In this document: piece after piece, positions 9,798-21,885 of the stretch
Numbering within the stretch: the first letter of the stretch is position 1
Layout: the number at the start of each line of letters is the position of its first letter
Origin: Castanea sativa
Taxonomy: Eukaryota > Streptophyta > Magnoliopsida > Fagales > Fagaceae
DNA: 64,000 bases
Direction of reading: 5' to 3'
NCBI RefSeq assembly: GCF_040712315.1
Contig: NC_134016.1
Location: 2,395,501-2,459,500 of the forward strand
Position numbers and translations under genes: made by a program
Notes under the pieces: model-generated
Databases searched by the model: none
Told to the model about the DNA's origin: nothing
Seen by the model: the letters and a program-made list of their open reading frames with translations, nothing else

Positions 9798-10730
9798 CTA
9801 ATGGAATTTTGAAACATATGCAACAAAATCAGAATAATAAACAATAAACCAATGTTCACTGATTAACAACGGAGCAGAAGATGAAGGGGATATTAAAAAT
9901 AGGATGAAATATAAATAAAATTATCTCAAATGGAGGAAACGTACAGGGATGTGTTGTGTAAGCATATTAGTAAGCAAAGCTACAAAACTGAAATACTTCT
10001 CTTATAAACAAATCTTATAAAATTTTCTACTTCAATGAGTTGTAGGCTCTGTAGTCAGTAAGTAAATAGCACAGAAGTGGCAAATTCTAGCTTTGCCAAT
10101 AACTCACTAAGTCAAAGTAGAGAAGAATCATAAAATAGCTAGTACACCAAAAGAATACAGGAATATATGTATTTTGACAAGATGCTAATATTTGTCAAAG
10201 TGTATTAGATGAAATCCACTATGATAGTGAAGAAAAAAATTGTAGATTCATGTGGCAGTGACAAACAGCTAATTATAATCTACCATTTAGAATAATTGTA
10301 ACAAAATGCGTGTGAAAGTGTGTAATACTATAATTATTCCAAGCAAATAGGTAATAAGGTTTTTATAATTTTTAGTGCCTTCAAAGTTATCGTATTAGAA
10401 ATGCAGTGGGTTGGTTTGAAAGAAAGGCCAAACCCAATCTTATAGAATGGATATCAAAATGAGATCGACTTCAAAATTTTAAACTCAATATCAATTTTTG
10501 GATGTTTTTGAGTTTATATAATTCGGTATTCAAGCATAGTTTTATATTATTATTATTATTATTATTTAATATCATCATTATTAATTTATTTATTAAAGAA
10601 AATAGAAATTGCATACTAAAGTATGTGAGTATCTCTTTCTCTAAATTTATGTATATAAAAAAATCTAATAACACAATTTTTTTTTTTTTACAAGTGTTGA
10701 CATCACTTATGCAACTTTAATCACAATTTA

Positions 10731-11057
10731 CACTCCGTTTATTTCAATGGAAAACCTTATGTAAAGATAGTTTTCCTTATTTTTTAGTGTTTGGTAGCAT
10801 AAAAAAAGATGAGTCAAAGGAAAACAATTTTTGGTCAACATAAAAAGTTTGGCTTATTTTTAGAGATTGTTTTCCATTAAATTTTTTTGGAAAACAACTC
10901 TATCTCACACCAAGCTAAATAAGGGAAGTTAGAAGGTTGTTTTTCAACTCATTTAAAGTTGCTACCAAACATTAAAAAATGAGATAGTTTTATAGAAAAT
11001 TCTTTTTAAAAAATAACTCATTTTCTAAAAAACATCATTGTTGAAACAAACAGAGCG
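10731..11057. mobile_element. 327-bp MITE, Stowaway- or hAT-like
   Basis: Ends are CACTCCGTTTATTTCAA and, inverted, CGCTCTGTTTGTTTCAA, flanked by TA on both sides. The gene B intron lacks it: there, sequence matching the left flank (10700-10730) runs on near 30480-30510 into sequence matching the right flank. It has no coding capacity. The superfamily is uncertain because only a dinucleotide duplication is evident. Confidence 0.7.
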
Positions 11058-11257
11058 TAACCTTAATAAGTTAAGAAAAAATTAGTGTCTTTAGCATTGT
11101 ATATCAACATTTCCTCTCTCTCTCTCTCTCTCTCTCTCGGTTTATCAAAGGAAGTTACATTGCTAGTAATTTTTAGCCCACTCTTTCATTATTATTTCTT
11201 TTCATTCTTTCATATCACCCGCCAATTCTATATTCTAACAGTTAGAAATACTTTTTT

Positions 11258-11310
<53 letters not shown>

Positions 11311-11317
11311 GGATGGG

Positions 11318-11457
11318 GGGGGGGTTGGAACTGTTTATATGATATCTAAACAATGTGGAGACATGATATATAGGGATTCGGTGCTTTGATTAATTATTTA
11401 GCCAAAAAAAAAAAAGTGGTTTGATTAATTTGTAGATCAAATGATAAATATGATTTA

Positions 11458-11511
<54 letters not shown>

Positions 11512-11646
11512 TTATAGGGTTTGGCCCATTTGGGAAAGCTTTTCCCGATAGTGCACAATAGACTAGTTGTTTCCCACTCACTTACAACCCTATATATCAT
11601 ATCATGTCTCCACATTGTTTAGATATCATATAAACAGTTCCAACCC
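11318..11646. repeat. Long inverted repeat (two arms of about 57 bp)
   Basis: Arm 1 (about 11318-11375) and arm 2 (about 11587-11646) are reverse complements apart from a 5-bp indel; each contains AACTGTTTATATGATATC or its complement. The 210-bp spacer holds an (AT)n run and the block GGGAAAGCTTTTCCC. In the gene B intron a single arm is present (about 30968-31008), at the point where that intron lacks the exon-1-containing segment of the gene A region. Confidence 0.85.
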
Positions 11647-11839
11647 CCCACCCACACACACACACACAACACAAAGGAAATACGAGAAGAAGAGACAGAA
11701 TATATAGACTCGTAGTTGTACAAAGATAACAATATAAGTGGCTTTAATTGAACCACTTCTCAAACAAAAATTATCCAAATTTTGAATGTTTAGGAGGAAA
11801 AATCAACATTACCTCAAACTTTAAGAATGTAAAATAGTG

Positions 11840-11877
<38 letters not shown>

Positions 11878-11932
11878 TTATTTATATAAATAACTTAGTC
11901 CTGAATATACATGAATTAAAAGCTTAACCTAC

Positions 11933-12565
11933 CTCATTCTCCAACTCGTCGAAGGTGTTGCAAAAGAGCCAATTTGCTTCAAGGAAATTCGAGAATTGAT
12001 TCAATACGAGCCTTAGAAAAGATGGGTACAAGTCCTTATCACAAAGAAATGAAGGTAGATCATCGACCCCTAGTGGTGGTATCGAGGGCAATGCTATTGA
12101 AGCCCTTTCTGCTAAAGGCATCTGAATTGCTCCACGATTCGCATGGTAATATAAGGCATTAATTACACAAGATTGAGTGAAAAATGGAGCAGCATCAATG
12201 CCAAATTGCCTTGCGATTTCTAAAGCCCATGGCATACCTGAGTCATACACCATAAGCTTTGGAGGATATTTGGAGCTATTATGTTTCTCAATAAGCTTTG
12301 CTAAGCTTTGTGAAACATGTAGCTTGTAACGTTCAAGAGTTGCATCTATACTCTCCGAATCTACGGCTTCCCCGGATCCATCAGAGATGATCTCAACATT
12401 GATAGAATGGATAGGAAAGGCTGGCATGGAATTGCCAATAGCGGTGGTAGTGACAAATGTTACTCTAAGACCCTTTGAGGCTAAGCGCTTTGAGAATTGG
12501 AGCATTGGGTTTATGTGACCTTGTACAGCGAAAGTAAATACTAGGATATGAGTTTCTCTCTCCAT
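11933..12565 (-). CDS. UGT74-type UDP-glycosyltransferase gene A, exon 1 of 2
   Basis: Acceptor-binding half, 211 codons from the ATG at 12565 (MERETHILVF), closed by a GTAGGT donor after ...LENE. The catalytic His lies in QGHINPM (residue 17) and the partner Asp is probably that of VYDSGMPW near residue 109; FFTQSC is also typical of UGT74. It joins in frame to exon 2 at 9797-9072. The start matches that of the other copies. This exon is more like gene C exon 1 than like the orphan exon at 14208-14840 or gene B exon 1, while its exon 2 is nearly identical to that of gene B, so the two halves have different histories. No signal peptide; cytosolic by family. Confidence 0.93.
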
Positions 12566-12860
12566 TTTCTATTCCAATGCGCTATGACTCTTTCTATGGA
12601 AGTTCGAGGTTGAATAATTCATGAACTAAAATTACAGGAGATAATGGTGTATATGTATTGATTTAAATTCATCGTGATAAGGATTTTCCACTCCATTAAG
12701 TGTCTGAAAAGATAAAGAGGAAATGACAGACAAATGTGGGCTCTTCTCGTATGATGTATCCTTATCTACAGTCAGTGCAACGTAAGTGATCGATAGTGAT
12801 TTGCATGAGCGAAAACAACAATTCAACGGGGGCTATATAAAGACTATTGTATTGAGTGTA
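12566..12860 (-). promoter_or_regulatory. Upstream region of gene A with conserved leader block
   Basis: About 60-110 bp upstream of the ATG is a block shared with the orphan exon, gene B and gene C: on the minus strand CAATACATATACACC leads into ATTATCTCCTGTAATTTTAG and a stretch ending shortly before the ATG. The A/T-rich start may serve as a TATA box. A second TATATAAAG-like stretch lies further out (about 12834-12842). Transcription start not determined. Confidence 0.4.
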
Positions 12861-13651
12861 TAGACTTCTTGTTGAACCAAACTTTTTGGGTTTTTTTTTT
12901 TGTTTTGAAAATGAAATATAAAAAACTTTTATTTAATGGGGTAAAAAAAAATCAAATCTTGTGACTTTAAAATAATAATAAAAAATTTAAAAACTCTTGA
13001 AGGGCCAATATGAAAACTAAATAAAATATAAAATGTAAAAATGAAAATTTTGAAACATAAATAGCCAAAAAAAAAAAAAAAAACCTTAGACTTTAAAAGC
13101 CAAAAATATACTTTATTTTAACAAATATACTTATGTCAATAAATGTATAAGGCAATGCTGACTGCTATTGTTTTAGCCATATCACTTTTCTTTTTATAGG
13201 GGAAAAAAAGTAGTGATATGGCTAAAACAACAACAATCAGCACTGCGTTCTAGATCATATGATACAAGAGTGTCTTAACATTTGATTAATTTATAGATTA
13301 AATGATAAATATGATTTAATTTAGTGTAAGAGTACTTATTAATACTTGAACTTTGTTGCGAATAATTTAAACCACCTTCTTTTTTCTATATAAAATTTTA
13401 AACTATATTCAACTTGAGCTGTTCAAGCCAATTCATGATAAGTAAACAATAGTTTTTTGAAAATTATTTTTTTCAAATATAATTGGAATGATTTTGATAT
13501 ATTCATAGGGTTTGGTCCGTTTGGTAAAGCTTTTCCCAATATTACACAATTGACTAGTATTTTTTTTTTTATGAACCCAATTGACTAGTAGTTATCACTA
13601 AACGATATTGACATAATAGACTAGTTGTTACTCACTCACTCACACACCCCC

Positions 13652-13683
<32 letters not shown>

Positions 13684-13863
13684 TAAAAAATAAATAAAAA
13701 GAAGAATAGATAGATTAAAATAGTAGTTGTAAAAAGATAACAATACAAGTGGTTGTAATTGAACCACTTCTCAAAGGTGTAGCAGAGTGGAAATCATCAG
13801 TATCATATTGTTTGGGTCTAAGATTTTGTTTATCGTATACAAGCAAGATTGTGTGGATTCTAA

Positions 13864-13918
<55 letters not shown>

Positions 13919-14207
13919 CAAAAGATAATGTGAAACAACGTTCTATTATGGATTTAGATATTGAATCTTTATGGGGCAAAACAAAAATTACCTCAAACTT
14001 TGAATGAAAAAAATAATATAATTTTGAGGTTAGTTGATACCCAGCAATAGGCATCGATCTCATCACAGTGAAATGAAGGGTGGACTAAGTTCAAACAAAA
14101 TGTATCCCAAAAACTTTAGGAGAAAATCAAAATTACCACAAACTTTAAGAATGTAAAATATTGTAACTTATTATCCCCAATATACATGAATTGGTAGCTT
14201 AACCTAC
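12861..14207. other. Region between exon 1 of gene A and the orphan exon 1
   Basis: No second exon is present. It aligns with the gene B intron (about 31008-32610): a fold-back at 13160-13241 built on TTTTAGCCATATCACTT and its complement, the uninserted version of the element 2 target at 13505-13509, a (CA)n run (13650-13682) and an (AAT)n run (13863-13917). It therefore has the character of an intron lying after the orphan first exon. Confidence 0.7.
13863..13917. repeat. (AAT)n microsatellite
   Basis: About 18 AAT units. It creates meaningless poly-Leu and poly-Tyr reading frames on the minus strand. Confidence 0.95.
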
Positions 14208-14840
14208 CTCATTCTCCAACTCGCTGAAAGTGTTGCACAAGAGCCAATTCGCTTCCTGAAAATTCGAGAATTGATTCAATGCGAGCTTTAGCCAAGCTGG
14301 GTAGAAGCCCTTATCACAAAGAAATGAAGGTAGATCATCGAACCCTAGTGATGGTATCGAGGGCAATGATACTGAAGCCCCTTTTTCTATGGGCATTTGA
14401 ATTGCTCCATGATTTGCATGATAATTGATGGCATTAACCACACAAGACTGAGTGAAAAATGGAACCCCATCAATCCCAATTTTCCTTGCAATTTCTAAAG
14501 CCCATGGCAAAATTGAGTCATACACCAAAATCTTTGGAGGATATTTGGAGCTATAATGTTTCTCAATAAGCTTTGCCAAGTTTTGTGAGACATGTAGCTT
14601 GTAACGTTCGAGAGCTGCATCTACACTCTCTGCATCTTCGGCTTCCTCAGATCCATCAGAGATGACATCAACATTGATAGAATGGCTAGGAAGGGGTCGC
14701 ATGGAATTGCCAATAGAGGTGGTAGTGACAAATGTTACTCTAAGACCCTTTGAGGCTAAGCGCTTTGAGAATTGGAGCATTGGGTTTATGTGACCTTGTA
14801 CAGGGTAAGCAAATAATAGGATATGAGTTTCTCCCTCCAT
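14208..14840 (-). CDS. Orphan UGT74-type first exon (intact, no own second exon)
   Basis: A complete 211-codon first exon (MEGETHILLF) with QGHINPM, VYDSILPW and FFTQSC, ending ...LENE before an intact GTAGGT donor (14202-14207). Between it and gene A exon 1 there is no PSPG exon. It differs from gene B exon 1 at about 23 of 211 residues by eye, and from gene A exon 1 at roughly twice as many. The donor phase would allow splicing to 9797, skipping gene A exon 1, to give a second full-length enzyme from a shared exon 2. Otherwise it is a dead half-gene. Its own leader block matches the other genes. Element 1 sits about 900 bp upstream. Confidence 0.85.
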
Positions 14841-14963
14841 TTTCTTTTCTAATTACGCCCTGTGACTCTCTCTTTGGAAGTTTGAGGTTTAAGAATTCAT
14901 GAACTAAAATTACAGGAGATAATGGTGTGTGTATATATATATATATATATATTGATTTCAATT

Positions 14964-15015
<52 letters not shown>

Positions 15016-15736
15016 TTATTGATTTCGACATGTAATGATTTTTCACCCCATTAAGTATCTGAAAAGATAAAGACGAAATTAACGACAGACAAATGTGGGC
15101 TCCTCTTGTTAGAAATTTTTGTCTTCAATCAGTGCAACATTGTTGAAATGGCTTGAATTTGCATGTCCGTGGATTATTAAATGCTATTTGGTATGAATGG
15201 TCAAAGAAAATGGCTAGGAGCCAGACCTACCTGAACTATATTCTTGCATAGCCGAAATCTTTGACTCCATAAGCAATAAATGGATGCATAGAAAGTATGA
15301 CTTGATTAACAAAATCAAATATATGCAATTTATAGTTACTATATTTTTTAATTATAAAAAAATTTAGTGGTATGATGAGTATTATATAGGTGAAATTATT
15401 TTTCATTACACTTCAAGATATATATATATATATATATATATATAAATGCAGTAATCTCAAATTATAATGAAAAAAAAATTATTAATTTTTTTTCAAAAAA
15501 AAATATAGAAGAGACTTTTCCAAGGCTAGTATATAATTTTTATTTTAAAATTTTAATTTATAAGTGGATAAAGTAATTTAAAAATCAACAGAAAAATGAT
15601 CTTATTTTTTAGACAATATTTTTGAGGCATGAGTGGTAATTCAATGTGCCAACTTTGCAAAATTTTCAAAGTCACTAATTGGACGATTCCTTTGCAGTGG
15701 ATAACTTATGTTAGTGCAACCTAGTTTTTATATATC
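14841..15736. other. Upstream region of the orphan exon
   Basis: Carries the shared leader block, (AT)n runs near 14933-14952, 14967-15008 and 15418-15443, and DNA that aligns with 33310-34706 upstream of gene B. No other gene is seen. Confidence 0.6.
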
Positions 15737-15741
15737 AAGAT

Positions 15742-16467
15742 TGTGGGGAGTAAAAGGACCCAAGTGGGCATATGGGTCTTTGGGCTGTAACATGGAGGGT
15801 CGACCTGCTCCAGGATTAAACTCTATGAGTTGGCCCATACGCCGATGGTCCGAGGATACAGCCGAGGGAGAGTTTCACCTCGGACAGATCCAAGAGAACT
15901 CAAGATTTCATTATAGAGGTCAAGGCACAACTCTGGAAAGACTAATGGTTAAAAGGGGACATCCTGAACCTTCTAGATGCACTAGTATTAAAGAAAATAT
16001 CAAGAGTAAAGGCTGCCACCTCCGCATTAAAGGCTCTGCACCTACCTCCCTGGCCGCATTAATGGAGAAGTGACCTCTGAACAATGGAACTGAAACTTCT
16101 GGTCACTATTCAAAGGCACTAAGAAAAGAAATATCTAGGGGGAAGGGGGTTGGAGCAACACGCGGATAAAGCATCAGGAAAAGAAGTATTTAAGGGGGCA
16201 AGAAGTAAAGAAAAAGAGGAGGAAGAATTGTAACCTTTAAGAAAGAAAGAGAAATAATACAGAAGAGTCCTCGGCTTACGTCCGAGGAGGTCTATTTGCA
16301 ATTATCATTTGTTATTTACAAGTATTTGTAACTCTTAGCCTGTAATCAAGTTCTCAGTACCTCTAACCTAGATTTGAAAGCCCACACTCTACAAATTTTA
16401 TTGTTTAAGGCTCATTGGGCCTGAGCCCGTAGCTGTCTTGGGGTCCAGGTGCAATTGTGCACTTACA
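15742..16467 (+). repeat. 5' LTR of element 1
   Basis: Begins TGTGGGGAG and ends CTTACA; 726 bp. It differs from the 3' LTR by about ten scattered substitutions plus one clustered block near 16268-16293. The promoter for the element should lie here; the ORF in it has no coding meaning. Confidence 0.95.
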
Positions 16468-16469
16468 AT

Positions 16470-16484
16470 TGGCGCCGTCTGTGG
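16470..16484 (+). promoter_or_regulatory. Primer-binding site of element 1
   Basis: TGGCGCCGTCTGTGG starts 2 bp after the LTR. The TGG end pairs with the CCA end of a host tRNA; I did not verify which tRNA. Element 2 has the same site. Confidence 0.75.
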
Positions 16485-16514
16485 AAAATCTAGTCTAGAA
16501 GGAGTGGGAGTACT

Positions 16515-17939
16515 ATGGCAGGCTTGGGTTCTCACCATGCAGAGTCACAAGGATCACAGCCGAAGGATCTTTTCGAGCGTCTTGAGAGTCGAAGGGATCG
16601 TGAGGGAAGCGTCCACACAAAATACCCAGGGGCTAGCCATACTCATGGTGGGGGTAGCACTACCCACGAGGAGGGTTCTAAGTCCATGCAGAGGAAAATC
16701 AATCGTCTGAAGAGGAAGTTACGCCGTGCTAAACGTAGGTTTTCACCGTCCTCGTCTAATCCTTCCTCAGAGGAGGATAGGGGAGGTGGCTACAGCTCAA
16801 GTTCGCGCTCTCCCACCGGTGCAACGTCCTCAGGTGAGGAGGACGACCAGCCAACCTGCAGGCGTAAGAAGCTTCGTTCTAGGGGCTTAGGCAACGATGC
16901 TATGAGTAGGGCGTTGCACCAACTCTCCAAATCTCCGTTTACACGGAGGATTGAGAAAGGAAGGCTTCCCAGAAGGTTTACCCAGCCCACTTTTACCATC
17001 TACAATGGCCGGACTGATCCGGTGGAGCACGTGAGTCACTTTAACCAGAGGATGGCGGTGCACTCTCACAACGAGACCCTGATGTGTAAAGTTTTCCCCT
17101 CTAGCCTGGGACTTGTGGCTATGAGGTGGTTCAACAGCCTTAAATCGGGGTCTATAGGTTCGTTTGGGGAGCTTACTAGAGCATTCGCTTCTCGGTTCAT
17201 TACGTGTAGCAGAGTACCTCGGCCATTGGACTCGCTGTTATCCATGACCATGAAGGAAGGGGAGACGTTGAAAGCATACTCCGACCGTTACTGGGAGATG
17301 TTTAATGAAATAGATGGCGACTTTGATGAGGTGGCGCTTAATACCTTTAAGGTAGGCCTTCCTACTGATCACGACCTGAGAAAGTCTTTGACTAAAAAGC
17401 CCGTCCGCAGTGTACGTCGCCTCATGGACCATATTGACGAGTACAAGAGAGTGGAGGAAGACCAACAGCAAGGAAAGGGAAAGGAGAAGGTTATCCCGCA
17501 GGAGAGAAGGGATTTCAGGTCGGACAGGTAGCACAATAGCAGGCCGAGGAGAGATTACGTTGCGCAGTCCGGCTCGGCAGCACCTCAGGCCGTGAGCACT
17601 GTGTTCCGAGAACCAGTGTATCAGTTGTTGGAGAAAGTTCGTAAGGAGCCCTTCTTCAAATGGCCTGGTAAGATGTCGGGGGACCCTGCGAAGAGGAATC
17701 AGAAACTCTTTTGTCAGTACCATCAGGATGTGGGCCACACTACCGAGAATTGTCGGACCCTTTGGAACCATTTGGAGCAGCTTGTCAGTGAAGGAAAACT
17801 GAAGCAGCATTTGTGTCAACCTGCGGGCGGGCAGCCAGGTCCGGGCTTAAACAATCGGAGGAACAATTTGTCTCGGCGGCATTGGGAACAATCAATGTTA
17901 TTTTTTGCTGCAGGACCGGTTCGGGTCCCACCGGGGTGA
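16515..17939 (+). pseudogene. gag of element 1, interrupted
   Basis: Capsid-type protein that would form the retrotransposon particle. It starts at an ATG at 16515. It has a basic, Ser-rich N-terminal part, then the retrotransposon gag domain (YNGRTDPVEHV, then FASRFI), and after a TAG at 17529-17531 a histidine-containing knuckle (CQYHQDVGHTTENC) in the same frame near 17715-17760. It ends at a TGA (17937-17939) before the protease. The single in-frame TAG would prevent full-length Gag. Confidence 0.88.
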
Positions 17940-18300
17940 TGGCGGTTTCACATCCTCGGAAGGAACCGGGCTACGAGGCCGAAGAGGTTGAAAGTGACCT
18001 TACCCATCTTGGGATTTTCGGAGGAAGATAAGATTGGTACCATTCAACCCCGTGGACGATTCTCTTGTGGTCACTCTTAAAATAGGAAGTTCTCATGTGA
18101 AGAGAGTGATGATTGATCAGGGCAGCGGTGCAGATATCATGTACCCTGATTTATTCAAGGGGCTAAGGCTGACGTTGGATGACCTTACTCCTTATGACTC
18201 GCCACTCGTAAGCTTCGAAGGAAGGGCCGTTGTGCGAAGGGACAGATTCGTTTGCCCGTCCAATCGGCTCGGAAACGGTTGAGGTGGATTTCATTGTGGT
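17940..18300 (+). pseudogene. Protease region of element 1
   Basis: After a frameshift near 18010-18030, 18034-18282 carries the aspartic protease motif as IDQGSGADIMY, preceded by VTLKIGSSHVKRV. Element 2 has DNGSSAD at the same place. Frameshifts on both sides isolate the domain. Confidence 0.75.
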
Positions 18301-20698
18301 TGACGCGTACTTTCTCCATATACGACCATCCTCGCCGGGCCTTGGTTGCACGCGCTTGGAGGCTGTCTCTCTACCTTACATGTTAAAGTTAAATTCCCCT
18401 CGGGGGGATGTGTTGAGGAAATTCTCGGCAGCCGTCGGTAGCCGGCAATGCATATCGAGCTGCGTCTTGCATCGAGCACGGAAGCGAGCCTTCGACTTGA
18501 ATCACCAAAGACTTATAGCGTTAACTAAGCTCTGATTCATACGGAATGGTGACGGGAGAGGAGACACGTTGTGAGGAGTTAGAGAAATTTCCGGTAGCCA
18601 ATGGCTCGAAAGGTTCTTCCGGTCGGCATACTTTTGCCACACCAAGAGAATATCGAATTGTTAGAATTTACGAAGGACAATATTGATGTTTTTGCGTGGG
18701 ATCCTTACGAAGCTCCAAGGCATCGATTGGGAGCTTCATTTGTCATCATTTAAATGTCAACCTAGCTATTGTTCGAGAAGGCACCTCGGCGTTCTTCCAG
18801 GGAAACATTCCGAGGTTTGTGAAGGAAGAGGTGCTTAAACTCAAAGAACTGGGGCTATCAAAGAAGTTTTCTACCGAATGGTTGGCCCGTACGGTCGTTG
18901 TTAAAAAGAAGAATGGAACGTGGAGGGTATGTGTGGACTTTGCGATCTCGAACAAGGCTGCCCCGGGGATTCGTTCCCAATGCCTCGTATTGATCAGCGG
19001 TGGATGCTACCGGGTCGGACATCCTAGGATGAGTTTTAGGACGCCTTCCGGGGTTACCATCAGATTCCCTTAGCGTTGAAGGACCAAGAGAAGACTGTTT
19101 TCATTACTCCAACCGGGAACTATCATTATAAAGTTATGCCATTTGGGTTGAAAAATGCTGGGGCTACCTACCAAAGGATGATGACTAGAATGTTCGAATA
19201 GCAACTGGGGAAGACCGTTGAAGTATATGTGGATGATATGGTGGTTAAGAGCAAAACAATACCCTCACACGTGAGAGATCTAGCCGACACCTTCCAGGTG
19301 CTAAGAAAGTGCAAACTGCGCCTTAACGCCTCAAAGTGCTCTTTTGGCGTGGGATCGGGAAAGTTTTTGGGATACATGATTACTCACAGAGGCATCGAGG
19401 TGAACCCAGCACAGGTCAAGGCTATTCAGAATTTGCAGCCGCCTCGGAACCCAAAAGAGATCCAGAAATTAACCGGAATGATTGCTGCATTGAATAGATT
19501 TATCTCTCGGTCAGCTGACCGGTGCCGTCCTTTCTTCCAATTGTTGAATAAATGGAAAGGGTTTCGATGGACCGAGGACTGCGAGTTAGCTTTCCAACAG
19601 CTTAAGCAATATCTTTCTCGGCCACCCATTTTGTCTCGCTCTGAGGTGGACGAGGTTTTGTTCGCTTATCTGGCAGTGGCTGTCCACGCGGTGAGCCTAG
19701 TCCTTATAAGGAATGAAAGCGGGGTGCAAAGACCGGTCTACTACGTTAGTAAGTCTTTGAATGAGGCCGAGGTGCGCTATCTGCTCTTGGAAAAAGCGTT
19801 TCTGGCCGTAGTCCATGCCACGCGCAAACTTCCTCATTACTTCCAGTCTCATACTGTGGTTGTTCTGACCCAATTGCATCTCAAGGCGGTGTTACGCAGT
19901 GCTGATTACTCTGGCAGGGTGGCAAAATGGGGAACCATTTTGGGAGCTTTTGATGTTAAGTACAAGCCTCGCACCTCGGTGAAGGGCCAGGTCCTCGCTG
20001 ACTTGGTAGCAGAGTTTACCGAACCATTGCTAGAAGAAACTTCAAAAGAAGCACACATGGATGAAAAATCAGTTGGTGTGATTACAGCTGCAATGCCTCC
20101 AATTTGGAAAGTGTATGTGGATGGGGCGGCTAATCAGAGAAGGTCTGGTGTTGGACTTGTTCTAACGTCCCTTGAGGAAATTGTCTTCAAAAAATCTTTG
20201 AGATTGGCATTCGCGGCTACTAGCAATGAGGCCGAATATGAAGCAGTCTTGGTAGGCATGCAGATGGTACGTAAGATGGGTGGAAAGGAAATCCATGTGT
20301 TCTCGGACTCTCAGTTAGTGGTCGGCCAAGTGATGGGGACCATGGAGGCTAGAGACCCCAGAATGCAGGAATACTTGGTCCAGGTCAAGCGTCAGCAAGC
20401 TGAATTTGACTCCTTCGTCTTAGCTCATATTTCTAGGAGTGCAAACACTCATGCAGATTCTTTGGCTACATTGGCGACTTCCTCGGTTCAGGACTTGCCT
20501 AGGGTTATCCTCGTGGAGGATTTGTTGGAGCCAACTCTTACTGTCGTTAGCACAGTTCACATTCATCTGATAAGGCCTGGGCCTACTTGGATTGACCCGG
20601 TTACAGCTTTTCTCAAGAATGACATCCTTCCCGAGGACAAATCTGAAGCGGATAAGATACGTCGAAAGGCGCCACGCTTCTGGTTGTCCGAGGATTAG
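18301..20698 (+). pseudogene. Reverse transcriptase and two RNase H domains of element 1
   Basis: The first RT third (18600-19080) is scattered over several frames (VVKKKNGTWRVCVDF is readable). MPFGLKNAGATYQ precedes a TAG at 19198-19200, after which an open run to 20698 has the catalytic YVDD (near 19229), the connection region, a first RNase H-like domain (about 19660-20010) and the archaeal-type RNase H from about 20103 (YVDGAANQ, SNEAEYEA, FSDSQLV, HADSLA). In life this polyprotein copies element RNA into DNA. Confidence 0.9.
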
Positions 20699-21830
20699 AA
20701 ACTGTATAAACGATCCTTTTCAGGACCGTACTTGCTGTGTGTGCACCCTGACTCAACGGAAGGGCTTCTAGAAGAACTGCATGAAGGGATTTGTGGCAGC
20801 CACACTAGGGGAAGATCCTTAGCCCACAGAGCTCTGACTCAGGGTTATTGGTGGCCCAATATGCAAAGGGAGGCTCAAGACTACGCCAGGAAATGTGATC
20901 AATGCCAGAGGTTCGCCCCTAACATCCACCAACCTAGAGGAGTTCTTAACCCCCTTTCCAGTCCTTGGCCCTTCGCACAGTGGGGATTGGACATAGTGGG
21001 GCCGTTTCTGAGAGCTGCAGGAAACAAAAGATGGCTTCTTGTGGGAACAGATTATTTTACTAAATGGGTTGAGGCCGAGCCCTTAGCAAATATTAGAGAT
21101 GTTGATTCCAAAAAATTTGTCTAGAAAAATATTGTCACCACGTTCGATATACCACACACAATTATCTCAGACAATGGCGTTCAATTTGACAGCAAGGCCT
21201 TTAGGCAATATTGTGGTGACATGGGTATCATAAATAGATACTCCACCCCAGCTTATCCTCAGGGAAATAGGCAAGCCGAGGCCGTTAACAAGGTCATAGT
21301 CAGTGGGCTCAAGAAGAGGTTGGACGATGCGAAAGGCAGGTGGGTAGAAGAGCTCCCTCATGTTACGTGGACGTGCCGGACCACCGCGTAGGTCCACGGG
21401 AGAAACGCCATTTCTATGACTTATGGAGCCGAGGCGGTGATACCTACGGAATCTGGTTTTCCCACCCTAAAGATGAGCTCCTTTAGCCGGAGAATAACAA
21501 TGGACTCCTGGAGAAAAGTCTTGATTTACTCGAGGAACGACGCGAGGCGGCTATGGTCCAAATGGCTTATGCTCTAACGAGCTAAAACGGGGATATGAGC
21601 GCCCACGTGAAGCTAAGACCACTTGCACACGTGATCTTGTACTAAGGAAAGTTGTAGGCACTTCTAAGAACCCCGGCTTAGGGTAAAGCTGGGACCCAAG
21701 CTGGGAAGGCCCACATCGCATTGTTTCGGTAGCGGGCATAGGGTCATATCGGCTAGCTGACCTAGACGAAAGAATTGTACCATGCCCATGGAATGTAAAT
21801 AATCTTAGAAGGTATTATTATTAATAAAAT
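20699..21830 (+). pseudogene. Integrase of element 1
   Basis: Begins with the HHCC finger (HEGICGSH, then CDQCQRF), followed by the core Asp in WGLDIVGPF, the second Asp in IISDNGVQF and the Glu of the NRQAEAVNK stretch. TAG stops at 21122-21124 and near 21388, and later frameshifts, break it. The C-terminal part fades by about 21830. Confidence 0.85.
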
Positions 21831-21885
21831 GTGCTTTTGTCGGTTAATATTTCAAAGTTATGTAACCTCTGACGCTTGCAGCTAC

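Larger units (their letters stand above)
9798..11932 (-). other. Intron of UGT gene A (2135 bp)
   Basis: GTAGGT donor beside exon 1 and TTAG acceptor before exon 2. It contains an uninserted version of the element 3 target (AACGT, 9938-9942), a MITE (10731-11057), a (CT)n run (about 11115-11139), (AT)n runs near 11263-11307, 11461-11505 and 11844-11872, and a long inverted repeat (11318-11375 against 11587-11646). Most of it aligns with the gene B intron. Confidence 0.85.

Noticed and set aside
15708..16073. Open frame in the 5' LTR of element 1, repeated at 26210-26542
   Set aside because: Both copies lie in LTRs, so their conservation follows from LTR identity. There is no domain and no start context.
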